A DNA stretch of 6,706 nucleotides from positions 24,071 through 30,776 of the forward strand of contig JABMDG010000052.1 of the NCBI GenBank assembly GCA_015904045.1, written 5' to 3'. The notes under the pieces are model-generated. The model saw only the letters and a list, made by a program, of their open reading frames with translations. It made no database searches and was not told where the DNA came from. Below are positions 1-5,524 of the stretch, in pieces. How positions within the stretch are numbered: the first letter of the stretch is position 1; the number at the start of each line of letters is the position of its first letter. Both the position numbers and the translations under genes were made by a program. The stretch comes from Nitrospira sp. (GTDB lineage: Bacteria; Nitrospirota; Nitrospiria; Nitrospirales; Nitrospiraceae).

Positions 1-1242
1 GGAAGCGGGCTGGCGACTCTCTGCATCCTCTCGCTCCGCGGATATCGACGGATGCCGGACAACGGCCAGGGCTTTTCGTTCATTCGCACGCTCGTCTTGC
101 CGCTCACCGCCATATTCGTGCTGATCGCAACAGACAAAACACTCCGTGTGGCGGGACTCTCGCTCATTGATCAGATTGGATCACAGCGCTACGCCATCGC
201 ATACACCGCAAGTCTCGCATTGATGGCCCTCTGGACTACCGCCGCCTGGCTGCTGAATTTTGATGCGCTCCACCGTTTCTTTTCTGCGTCCACGCAGAAA
301 GAGGACAGCGACGAATCGGCCTCAGCCGAGGGAGAACACAGAGAGATGCAGCCGGATGAATCCAGCAGCGAAATAGAGGCCGGCGCCGCTATTCTCAATG
401 CCAACAAGAATCCCCCGAGCACGCTCGGCCGATATCGGGTCCTCAAAGAATTGGGACGAGGAGCGATGGGCGTTGTCTACCTGGGAAAAGATCCCACGAT
501 TCAGCGGTTTGTCGCCATCAAGACAATGCGGCTCGACAAAATCGATGCGGATGACAAATTGCAGGAAATCAAGACTCGGTTTTTCCGAGAAGCCGAGTCA
601 ACCGGCCGCCTGTCTCATCCGAACATCGTCACAATTTACGATGCCGGCGAAGAGGACCATCTGGTCTACATCGCAATGGAATTGCTTCAGGGCTCAACAC
701 TCAAGGAGTGGACACACACGCCCAATCTCATGGCTGTCAGCAAGCTGCTCCCGATTCTGGCCACCGTCGCCGATGCAATGGATTACGCCCATCGACAGGG
801 CGTCGTCCATCGAGACATCAAGCCGGCCAATATCATGTTGACGACCGACCACGTCGTGAAAGTCATGGATTTCGGCATTGCCACGATGGCGTCGTCGGCA
901 AGAACCAAAACCGAAACCGTGCTGGGTACTCCCACCTACATGTCACCGGAACAGATTGCCGGGAAAAAAGTGGACGGGCGATCCGATGTCTATTCGCTCG
1001 GCGTCGTGATGTTCGAACTTCTGACCGGCCACCCGCCCTTCAAGGCCGACAATCTCTCCGCCCTGCTGTATGCGATCACCCATACACCGCCTCTCCGCTT
1101 GTCGTCGGTCCGCGCCGATCTGCCTCCCCTTATTCAAGACGTCCTGACCTGTGCGCTTCAGAAAGATCCCGTGCGCCGCTATCGCACCGGGGGCGAATTC
1201 GCCCAGGCCCTCCGCAGCATTGTTGAACAAATCGCCGCGTAA
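1..1242 (+). CDS. Membrane-anchored Ser/Thr protein kinase (5'-partial)
   Basis: The product is a Hanks-type (PknB-like) kinase that phosphorylates Ser/Thr on proteins from the cytoplasmic face of the membrane. The frame is open to base 1, so the N-terminus is cut off by the window; the first in-frame ATG (position 52) probably is not the real start. Counting from that ATG, hydrophobic segments lie at about residues 12-27 and 48-70, followed by an acidic Ser/Glu-rich linker (about 80-125) and the kinase domain (about 127-390). All core motifs are present: glycine loop GRGAMGVV (135-142), VAIK lysine K157, helix-C glutamate E180, catalytic HRDIKPAN with D255 and N260, DFG at 273-275, GTPTYMSPE (292-300) and the SDVYSLG segment. 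An active kinase is therefore likely. Bacterial kinases of this type often carry the membrane segments C-terminal to the catalytic domain; here they precede it, so a sensor domain (CHASE2-like or other) may lie upstream, but it is not visible. No partner phosphatase or FHA protein is nearby. Confidence 0.95.
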   Translation, partial: GSGLATLCILSLRGYRRMPDNGQGFSFIRTLVLPLTAIFVLIATDKTLRVAGLSLIDQIGSQRYAIAYTASLALMALWTTAAWLLNFDALHRFFSASTQKEDSDESASAEGEHREMQPDESSSEIEAGAAILNANKNPPSTLGRYRVLKELGRGAMGVVYLGKDPTIQRFVAIKTMRLDKIDADDKLQEIKTRFFREAESTGRLSHPNIVTIYDAGEEDHLVYIAMELLQGSTLKEWTHTPNLMAVSKLLPILATVADAMDYAHRQGVVHRDIKPANIMLTTDHVVKVMDFGIATMASSARTKTETVLGTPTYMSPEQIAGKKVDGRSDVYSLGVVMFELLTGHPPFKADNLSALLYAITHTPPLRLSSVRADLPPLIQDVLTCALQKDPVRRYRTGGEFAQALRSIVEQIAA

Positions 1243-1323
1243 TCCCATTGCCGGGCGGATTGTTACACGCAGCATTCTCATCTGGTGGTCTTGATACAGT
1301 CTGAAAACGTGGACCCCGCGAAG

Positions 1324-1478
1324 CGTATCTCGTTGGAAAAAGAGCTGATAGCTAATGGCGTATAGCACGTGATCGGAGCAGGGCATGGGCTCGATTTGAT
1401 TCGGGCTCCAGTCCCATGCCATAAGCCATACGCTATAGGCTCTTTCGACCGATTGCGCTTCACGAACGACGAGATACG
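1324..1478 (+). repeat. Interspersed hairpin repeat, copy 1 (with terminal inverted repeats)
   Basis: This is the most complete of three related non-coding elements in the window. The conserved core (about 1343-1440) reads agctgatagct, then a cgtatagcacgtgatc block, then ggcatggg (1382-1389), a loop of 23 bases, and cccatgcc (1413-1420), then gccatacgctat. An outer imperfect stem pairs 1355-1363 with 1428-1436. Copy 1 is also bounded by a perfect 10-bp inverted repeat, cgtatctcgt at 1324-1333 and acgagatacg at 1469-1478. The element lies between the convergent kinase and Cys-module genes and fills most of the 247-bp gap, so a role in ending transcription is possible. No T-run follows the stem, so it is not a classical intrinsic terminator. 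The style resembles REP/MITE-like repeats that I associate with Nitrospira genomes; this is from memory, not a search. Confidence 0.75.
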
Positions 1479-1489
1479 ACAAACGAGGA

Positions 1490-1906
1490 TTACCGCGCCA
1501 TCCGCTCGCGCACGATATGTTGGCAGGGTTGGGACAACTGCTTCAGATGCTGGGCCATGCATTGCAACCGCTCGGCTCCCATCAGCGAATCCGGGCAGAC
1601 TCGCTGCGCTTCCGCATCGCATTTCACTTGAGCGATTTGCTTGACGCGAATCTCACGGGGCACGGAAAACCCGCCGGTTGTCGTTGGCACCGCCGGCGCA
1701 CCTGGAGGCTTGGCGGGAACCCCCGGTATCGAGAGATCCAGCTCCGGCACGGCCGGCGCAGCAGGAATCGCCGGCTGCTCCGACAGTAGTTTTTCCCGTG
1801 AAGGCAGATTGGCCCAGACGATACTCCAGACTAAAGCCAACCCGATAAGAGACGCCACGCCCGCCATGGCTTTCCCGGAAGATGCTTGTTTCTCTTCTCT
1901 CCCCAT
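1490..1906 (-). CDS. Membrane-anchored protein with GLG1-like cysteine-rich module
   Basis: This is a 138-aa protein of unknown role. One membrane helix (about residues 13-33) follows a short charged N-terminus. A Pro/Ala-rich linker (about 45-82) then leads to a C-terminal module with C96, C104, C116 and C128. The spacing and surrounding residues (C-x7-C-P, RLQC, L-x2-L-x3-C) match the Cys-rich repeat first described in Golgi protein GLG1 and also found in bacterial exported proteins; the match is by eye. The module would face the periplasm and probably forms two disulfides. A GTG at 1942 would give 150 aa, but I prefer the ATG at 1906. Comparison with the duplicated copy shows mostly third-position changes downstream of this ATG and only first- or second-position changes between the two candidates. 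No good Shine-Dalgarno site precedes either start. The 5' part of the gene lies in tandem duplication unit 1. Confidence 0.75.
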   Translation of the reverse strand: MGREEKQASSGKAMAGVASLIGLALVWSIVWANLPSREKLLSEQPAIPAAPAVPELDLSIPGVPAKPPGAPAVPTTTGGFSVPREIRVKQIAQVKCDAEAQRVCPDSLMGAERLQCMAQHLKQLSQPCQHIVRERMAR

Positions 1907-2014
1907 GTCGCCGAGAATAAAACAAGGCCGCGAGAAAATCACTCAAACGCGCATTTCCCGCAGCACCCGGCAGGCAGCCTACTGGCACTCTATTGTTTTG
2001 TGCGAGAAGATGGG

Positions 2015-2032
2015 GCATCAGAGGACTGATGC
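2015..2032 (-). other. Small hairpin downstream of the duplicated gene tail
   Basis: A perfect 7-bp stem, gcatcag (2015-2021) and ctgatgc (2026-2032), closes a 4-base loop. It lies a few bases past the stop codon (2036-2038) of the duplicated 3' tail of the 337-aa gene, where a terminator or 3' mRNA stabiliser would sit. No T-run follows it on the minus strand. The matching place in unit 2, behind the intact gene, has changed bases that break the left arm. The function is uncertain. Confidence 0.4.
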
Positions 2033-2035
2033 GGG

Positions 2036-2113
2036 CTAGTTTTCAGGTGCTTCGACGATATGATTCTCGAACCTGGTACAGCCTTCGGCCAGCAAGCGAT
2101 TCGTCAACATTTC
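2036..2113 (-). pseudogene. Duplicated 3' tail of the 337-aa gene
   Basis: On the minus strand this stretch encodes the same last 25 residues and stop (EMLTNRLLAEG...EAPEN) as the intact gene at 2438-3451. The only base difference in the coding part is silent (2048 against 2450). It is cut at the duplication junction 2113/2114, has no start codon of its own, and is overlapped in another frame by the chimeric ORF. It is a by-product of the tandem duplication and is not expected to make a protein. Confidence 0.85.
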
Positions 2114-2309
2114 TGGCGGGAACACCCGGAATCGACAGATCCAGCTCCGGCACGACCGGCGCAGCAGGAATCGCCGGCTGCTCCGACAGCAGTTCTTCCC
2201 GTGAAGGCAGATTGGCCCAAACGATACTCCAGACTAAGGCCAACCCGATAAGAGACGCCACGCCCGCCATGGCTTTCCCGGAAGATGCTTGTTTCTCTTC
2301 TCTCCTCAT
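2043..2309 (-). pseudogene. Chimeric truncated duplicate of the Cys-module gene
   Basis: Duplication unit 2 carries the first 65 codons of the Cys-module gene: charged N-terminus, membrane helix and part of the Pro/Ala linker. At the junction (2113/2114) the frame runs into unit 1 and reads 23 codons of the neighbouring gene's 3' end in the wrong frame (ending QVRESYRRST) before TGA. The ORF gives 88 aa from the ATG at 2309; a GTG at 2369 would give 108 aa because a stop present in unit 1 is TCA here. The whole four-cysteine module is missing. Relative to the parent it carries G2R, K39E and A52V. It could still yield a short membrane peptide, but I regard it as a broken copy. Confidence 0.75.
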
Positions 2310-2515
2310 GTCGCAGAGAATAAAACAAGGCAGCGAGAAAATCACTGAAACGCGCATTTCCCGCAGCACCCGGCAGGCAGCCTGCTGGCACTCTATTATT
2401 TTGTGCGGGAATAGGGGCAGAAGAACACTGATGCAGGCTAGTTTTCAGGCGCTTCGACGATATGATTCTCGAACCTGGTACAGCCTTCGGCCAGCAAGCG
2501 ATTCGTCAACATTTC
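2114..2515. repeat. Tandem duplication, unit 2 (402 bp)
   Basis: This is the second copy of the block at 1711-2113. Its right end runs on into the intact 337-aa gene, so the right boundary is native there, while the left boundary at 2114 is the novel joint. No microhomology of more than a base or so is visible at the joint: the sequence before it (caacatttc) continues the gene tail and the sequence after it (tggcgggaac) continues the Cys-module gene. Confidence 0.95.
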
Positions 2516-3451
2516 ACCGGGCCACTCGATAGGCAGATCGGCTGTAAAGACCCACACATCGGAAGAGGTCCAGACCGGACCATGCTCCTCAGGCAATTCA
2601 GGGTCGAACAGGTCGGTCCATACGGGCATGTAGACACCATTTCCGCATTGCGTATGCAGATGCACAATAGTGCGAGACCGCACCAGCGGATCCAACTCCC
2701 GCCAAACCGCCGCCGTTTCATCGGCTAAGTGGTGAAGACGCACGGCATTCTGCGCATCAAACATCGCATAGGCGGCATAGACCGGCGCATCGATCGTATC
2801 GGGGGCATGCGCCAGTTCCGGACATTGTTCCACCAGCCCTTCCAGAATCGCGCGCCGATAACGATCCTCCCATGAGTCCGGCAAGCCGGGGTCGGGCGCT
2901 CCGATCAGTTCGAATAACAGAAATGCGGTATTTTCGACCGGCGGAAGCAGCCGCGCCGCCACCGACGGCGCTCGGCGTGAGTCGGCGACGGTTGCGAGGT
3001 GATCGTGGAGCGATTGAAGATTGAAAATTTCAAGCGTGGCATCGGTGAGCAAACGCGGCTCCACGCGGACAACAGTTCCCGGAGGAAGCTGTAAATGCCG
3101 GTGGAGCAGTTCCGCCGTCGCGATCGGATCGATCTTCAATTTAAGCGGAGACGTGAGATTGGCTTGCAGTGGAAGCGCCAGGGCCGCCATGGTGGCATAG
3201 GACGGCTTGTCCTCGCTCGGCCCGTCCATAAGCAACGTACAACTGGCCTCGGCAACAAGATCAAACAGCCACTCCGCCATTTCTTCGTCGAGCGCGGCGA
3301 GCACCGTCAACAGATCGTGCTCCCGACCCTGCTCGAGAAACGCCTGCAGGGTATCGATCGCATCGTCGGTATCGCCATGGTCATGGCGACGGGCGTTGAT
3401 AAGATGGATGAGATCCCGGGTGAGAGGGTCTGGACGAGACCAAGCTAACAT
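2438..3451 (-). CDS. Uncharacterised 337-aa acidic protein
   Basis: I do not recognise this family. The protein has no signal peptide or membrane segment and is probably cytoplasmic. It is rich in Leu, Ala, Asp and Glu and looks mostly helical in its first two thirds. The last third is richer in Trp and Tyr/Phe (GVYMPVWTDLFDPE, VWTSSDVWVFTADLPIEWPG). No catalytic motif stands out. I chose the ATG at 3451 because AGGGAG lies five bases upstream on the minus strand; a GTG two codons earlier (3457) would overlap that site. The last 25 codons lie in tandem duplication unit 2, and a second copy of them is found at 2036-2113. The gene appears to be transcribed alone: a 265-bp gap with a repeat precedes it. 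Reading-frame quality and the clear ribosome binding site make it a convincing gene despite the unknown function. Confidence 0.85.
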   Translation of the reverse strand: MLAWSRPDPLTRDLIHLINARRHDHGDTDDAIDTLQAFLEQGREHDLLTVLAALDEEMAEWLFDLVAEASCTLLMDGPSEDKPSYATMAALALPLQANLTSPLKLKIDPIATAELLHRHLQLPPGTVVRVEPRLLTDATLEIFNLQSLHDHLATVADSRRAPSVAARLLPPVENTAFLLFELIGAPDPGLPDSWEDRYRRAILEGLVEQCPELAHAPDTIDAPVYAAYAMFDAQNAVRLHHLADETAAVWRELDPLVRSRTIVHLHTQCGNGVYMPVWTDLFDPELPEEHGPVWTSSDVWVFTADLPIEWPGEMLTNRLLAEGCTRFENHIVEAPEN

Positions 3452-3455
3452 GGAC

Positions 3456-3461
3456 ACTCCC
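3456..3461 (-). promoter_or_regulatory. Ribosome binding site of the 337-aa gene
   Basis: The minus strand reads AGGGAG followed by five bases and ATG (3449-3451). This fixes the start at the ATG rather than the GTG six bases upstream, which falls inside the site. Confidence 0.7.
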
Positions 3462-3590
3462 TATGGGCCGACAACATCGATTGTTCATCCCGGCGCTGCA
3501 CAGAATCCATGTTGCCAAACTTTCCCGCCAGGTGCAAGCGCCGAGATAGTTCCCGCCGACACACTGGCTCGATTTCCGTCGTGCGTGAAG

Positions 3591-3710
3591 CGTATCTCGC
3601 TACGGATAAGAGCGAATAGCTGATGGCATATAGCACGTGATCAGACTAAGGCATGGGCTTACTTCGATCCACGCTCCGGTCCCGTGCCATACGCCATCGG
3701 CTCTTTCAAC
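3591..3710 (+). repeat. Interspersed hairpin repeat, copy 2
   Basis: This is a second copy in the same orientation as copy 1. It starts with the same cgtatctcg left end (3591-3599), then has atagctgatggc, tatagcacgtgatc, ggcatggg (3650-3657) and cccgtgcc (3681-3688), and ends with ggctctttc (3699-3707). The right terminal repeat seen in copy 1 is absent; the sequence instead reaches the stop codon of the YjbQ-family gene at 3717. It lies between two minus-strand genes. The stem pair differs from copy 1 by a change that turns an A-U pair into a G-U pair when read as + strand RNA. Confidence 0.7.
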
Positions 3711-3716
3711 ATACTG

Positions 3717-4130
3717 CTAATCGCCGATGACTTTCACCAGAACCCGTTTACGCCGGCACCCATCGAACTCGCCGTAAAAGATTTGTTCCCAGGGGCCAAA
3801 ATCCAGCTTGCCGCTCGTAATGGCCACGACGACTTCGCGGCCCATCACTTGCCGCTTCAGGTGGGCGTCTCCATTGTCTTCGCCCGTCTCGTTATGCCGA
3901 TACGATGCCCCGTGCGGAGCGAGCCGCTCGAGAAATTCATCATAGTCATGCAACAGGCCCTGCTCATCGTCGTTGATATACACGCTGGCCGTGATATGCA
4001 TGGCATTCACCAAGACCAGCCCTTCCCGCACCCCGCTCTTCTTGACCGCCGTTTCAACCTGCGGCGTGATGTTGAGATAGGCCCGCCTGGTCTTCGTCTC
4101 GAACCAGAGTTCTTCCCGGTAAGATTTCAT
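3717..4130 (-). CDS. YjbQ/UPF0047 family protein (secondary thiamine-phosphate synthase type)
   Basis: This is a complete 137-aa member of the UPF0047/YjbQ family, a small soluble fold of about 130-140 aa that forms oligomers. E. coli YjbQ has weak thiamine-phosphate synthase activity in complementation tests, but the main physiological role of the family is unsettled. Visible signature segments are [16 protein letters not shown] (44-59), [16 protein letters not shown] (77-92, with the conserved His residues), [11 protein letters not shown] (107-117) and EFDG (121-124). The ATG at 4130 fits the family's usual N-terminus. No strong Shine-Dalgarno site is visible. No thiamine gene is nearby. 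Repeat copy 2 begins a few bases past its stop, and the ribonucleotide reductase fragment lies just beyond its start on the opposite strand. Confidence 0.93.
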   Translation of the reverse strand: MKSYREELWFETKTRRAYLNITPQVETAVKKSGVREGLVLVNAMHITASVYINDDEQGLLHDYDEFLERLAPHGASYRHNETGEDNGDAHLKRQVMGREVVVAITSGKLDFGPWEQIFYGEFDGCRRKRVLVKVIGD

Positions 4131-4140
4131 AGTCGAGCGC

Positions 4141-4404
4141 CATTGTCCTCAAGACCTGCGCCGCCTCTTTGTCACCGCCCACGATATCTCACCGGCTCAT
4201 CATGTCCGGATGCAGGCGGTTTTCCAACGGCACAGTGACAGCGGCGTGTCGAAAACCATCAATCTGCCCGCCACCGCCACACCTCAAGACGTTGCAGCTG
4301 CCTTTCAGCTCGCGCATGAGCTCGGCTGCAAAGGCCTGACCGTCTATCGGTCAGGCAGCCGGGCGCATCAAGTCATGACCTGCTCTCATGTGCAATCCTG
4401 CTGA
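4141..4404 (+). pseudogene. nrdJ: C-terminal fragment of B12-dependent (class II) ribonucleotide reductase
   Basis: One open frame encodes a clear match by eye to a segment near the C-terminus of adenosylcobalamin-dependent ribonucleoside-diphosphate reductase (NrdJ, the enzyme that makes deoxyribonucleotides). The landmarks are LRRLFVTAHDI, HHVRMQAVFQRH, SKTINLPATATPQDV, LGCKGLTVYRSGSR and QVM. The similarity runs from about 4147 to 4377; eight unrelated codons then lead to a stop at 4402-4404. In frame, a stop lies at 4120-4122, and the YjbQ-family gene starts at 4130 on the other strand, so the several hundred residues that carry the active site are missing. The ATG at 4210 sits inside a conserved segment and is not a real start. 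The downstream zinc/cysteine tail of the family is also missing. This is a gene relic left by a deletion or rearrangement; a working enzyme would have to be encoded elsewhere. Confidence 0.85.
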
Positions 4405-4414
4405 GCCGTAAGGA

Positions 4415-4513
4415 CAAGAGCTGATAGCTGATGGCGTATAGCACGTGATCGAAGCAAGGCATGGGCTCGCTTTGATTCGCGCTCCAGTCTCGTGCCATAA
4501 GCCATACGCTCTT
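4415..4513 (+). repeat. Interspersed hairpin repeat, copy 3
   Basis: This third copy has the same orientation. It reads aagagctgatagctgatggc, cgtatagcacgtgatc, ggcatggg (4458-4465), ctcgtgcc (4489-4496) and ccataagccatacgct, nearly identical to copy 1 in the core. It lacks both terminal repeats of copy 1. It starts 11 bases after the stop of the ribonucleotide reductase fragment. Its inner stem holds two G-U pairs when read as + strand RNA, so pairing is kept although the bases changed. Confidence 0.75.
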
Positions 4514-4585
4514 CCGGCCGAACAGCAGCTGCTCGCAGCGGCAAATAGCGCGGGATACACCGGTCTGCCGAAACTCTCTGTAAAA

Positions 4586-4614
4586 TTGACACTCTGTGAG
4601 GTTGGTGATAAGTA
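4586..4614 (+). promoter_or_regulatory. Predicted sigma70-type promoter of the SH3-domain gene
   Basis: A perfect TTGACA (4586-4591) is followed after 17 bases by TAAGTA (4609-4614), with a TGn extension just before it (4606-4608). The -10 hexamer is weak but the exact -35, the ideal spacing and the extended -10 make this a fair candidate. Transcription would start near 4620 and give a leader of about 40 bases. It lies in the gap after repeat copy 3, which implies the gene is transcribed independently. Confidence 0.5.
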
Positions 4615-4650
4615 CGTTCACAAGATTTTCGATCAGGACTCGTTCGCCAC

Positions 4651-4657
4651 AGGGAGG
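4651..4657 (+). promoter_or_regulatory. Strong ribosome binding site deciding the start of the SH3-domain gene
   Basis: AGGGAGG lies six bases before the ATG at 4664. The frame is open upstream to 4445, inside repeat copy 3, so this site is the reason for choosing the internal ATG as the start. Confidence 0.85.
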
Positions 4658-4663
4658 TGTTTG

Positions 4664-5446
4664 ATGTTTGCTACAGCTGGAGGCCCGTCGTTCGCCGGCC
4701 GCCCTCTGACCTGGAATCTCCTCTTTGCCCGTCAGCCGGAGCCGGATTTGGAATTTACGGAAGAGGAGTTGGAGCAAACGATGGACGTTCGATCGTCGCA
4801 TCCTCAGAAATCGCCGAAAAAATCGGGTGGATCCCCCCTGATTTGGATTCTCCTGCTGGTAGTGGCAGGGGGCGGCGCCTATGTCGCCATGGAGCCGGAA
4901 ATGGTCATGGATGTTGTAGGACCGCTTCTTGGTGAAACACCAGAGCCTCCTCCGCAACCGCCAGTGGCTAGGAAGCCTGCTCCGCCTAAGCCCATGCCAA
5001 GCACACAACCTAGTCAGCCGCAGCAAGTTGCATCGGCTCCAAATATAGCACCGGCCCAGCCTCTGCAGGCAGCCGTACCGGCACCAACACCGATACCGGC
5101 GCCCGCACCGGCGCCAAGTATACCGACCGCGTCAGCCCCCGCACCGACGGCGCCGAAGAGCATCCCAACTCCTGCTGTAAGTGCGCCTTCGACGATAGCA
5201 ACGCCGGATCCGCTGTTCACCGAAGGACAAAGGGTGACGGTTCTGCCGAACCCGGGAGCGCCTCTCCAAAAAGTCTCTCTCCTGAAGGATGCTGAAGGGA
5301 CAAAGCCAGGTCCGGCCATTCCTCCTGGAACCGCCTTCACGATTCTCGATGGCGACTTGCAGGAGCGCGGGTGGGTCTACTACGTGCGAAGCGATTACGG
5401 CACCAAAGGATGGCTTGCAGAAAAACAGCTGAAGCGGAAGCCCTGA
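4664..5446 (+). CDS. Membrane-anchored protein with Pro/Ala-rich linker and C-terminal SH3-like domain
   Basis: This is a 260-aa protein of unknown function. An acidic cytoplasmic N-terminal part (LEFTEEELEQ, 29-38) and a basic stretch (PKKSGGS) precede one membrane helix (about 58-76), which predicts N-in, C-out topology. Residues about 92-182 form a low-complexity linker rich in Pro, Ala, Ser and Thr, fit to span the periplasm. The C-terminal part (about 184-260) looks like a bacterial SH3 domain: GQRVTVLPNPGAPLQKVSLLKDA, PPGTAFTILDGDLQERGWVYYVR and GTKGWLAEKQL follow the usual order of short strands with the final G-W-L element. Such domains often bind cell-wall or protein ligands. The start is set by the strong AGGGAGG site; the 73 upstream codons of the same frame run through repeat copy 3 and are not counted. 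Preceded by its own likely promoter, it appears monocistronic. Confidence 0.88.
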   Translation: MFATAGGPSFAGRPLTWNLLFARQPEPDLEFTEEELEQTMDVRSSHPQKSPKKSGGSPLIWILLLVVAGGGAYVAMEPEMVMDVVGPLLGETPEPPPQPPVARKPAPPKPMPSTQPSQPQQVASAPNIAPAQPLQAAVPAPTPIPAPAPAPSIPTASAPAPTAPKSIPTPAVSAPSTIATPDPLFTEGQRVTVLPNPGAPLQKVSLLKDAEGTKPGPAIPPGTAFTILDGDLQERGWVYYVRSDYGTKGWLAEKQLKRKP

Positions 5447-5475
5447 CGCATTCGTCAGCGATCCACATAGAGTTC

Positions 5476-5524
5476 TAGCACAGAGGGCGGCGGCACACAT
5501 TCTGTGCCGCCGCCCTCTGTGCTA
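5476..5524. other. Perfect 22-bp inverted repeat, possible terminator or operator
   Basis: Arms at 5476-5497 and 5503-5524 are perfect reverse complements around a 5-base loop (cattc). The core is very GC-rich (gggcggcggc). It starts 30 bases after the stop of the SH3-domain gene, a usual place for a terminator. No T-run follows on either strand, so it is not a standard intrinsic terminator. The right arm ends inside a TGCTATACT -10 element that may serve the HAD gene, so the structure could also influence initiation there. Confidence 0.75.

Larger units (their letters stand above)
1711..2113. repeat. Tandem duplication, unit 1 (403 bp)
   Basis: This block aligns with 2114-2515 at an offset of 403, falling to 402 after a 1-base indel near 2011. 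I count about 22 substitutions, roughly 94-95% identity. It contains the 5' part of the Cys-module gene, its upstream region and a copy of the last 25 codons plus stop of the 337-aa gene. The last 65 bases (2049-2113) are identical to unit 2. Differences cluster in the non-coding spacer around 2005-2032. Confidence 0.95.

Noticed and set aside
943..1622. Minus-strand ORFs of 179 and 114 aa across the kinase 3' end and repeat copy 1
   Set aside because: They are antisense to a well-supported kinase and run through a non-coding repeat; no recognisable domain.
1907..1951. Promoter for the Cys-module gene (ttgagt near 1946 with a T-rich -10 on the minus strand)
   Set aside because: The -10 match is poor, the leader would be nearly absent and the -35 is altered in the duplicated copy.
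1641..2532. Two overlapping plus-strand ORFs (1641-2039 and 1993-2532) that share nearly the same internal protein sequence
   Set aside because: They look like a protein repeat but are antisense shadows of the tandemly duplicated minus-strand genes; the differences between units fit the minus-strand frame.
1324..4513. CRISPR array from the recurring repeats
   Set aside because: The three copies are about 100 bp long, widely separated by genes and imperfect; there are no regular short spacers and no cas genes.
4445..4663. 73-codon upstream extension of the SH3-domain gene in the same open frame
   Set aside because: It begins inside repeat copy 3 and spans the likely promoter and the strong AGGGAGG site; the internal ATG at 4664 fits much better.
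4373..5026. 217-aa minus-strand ORF
   Set aside because: Antisense to the SH3-domain gene and repeat copy 3, with a basic composition typical of a shadow frame.
5476..5524. Canonical intrinsic terminator
   Set aside because: The stem is ideal but no T-run follows on either strand, so I list it as an inverted repeat of open function.
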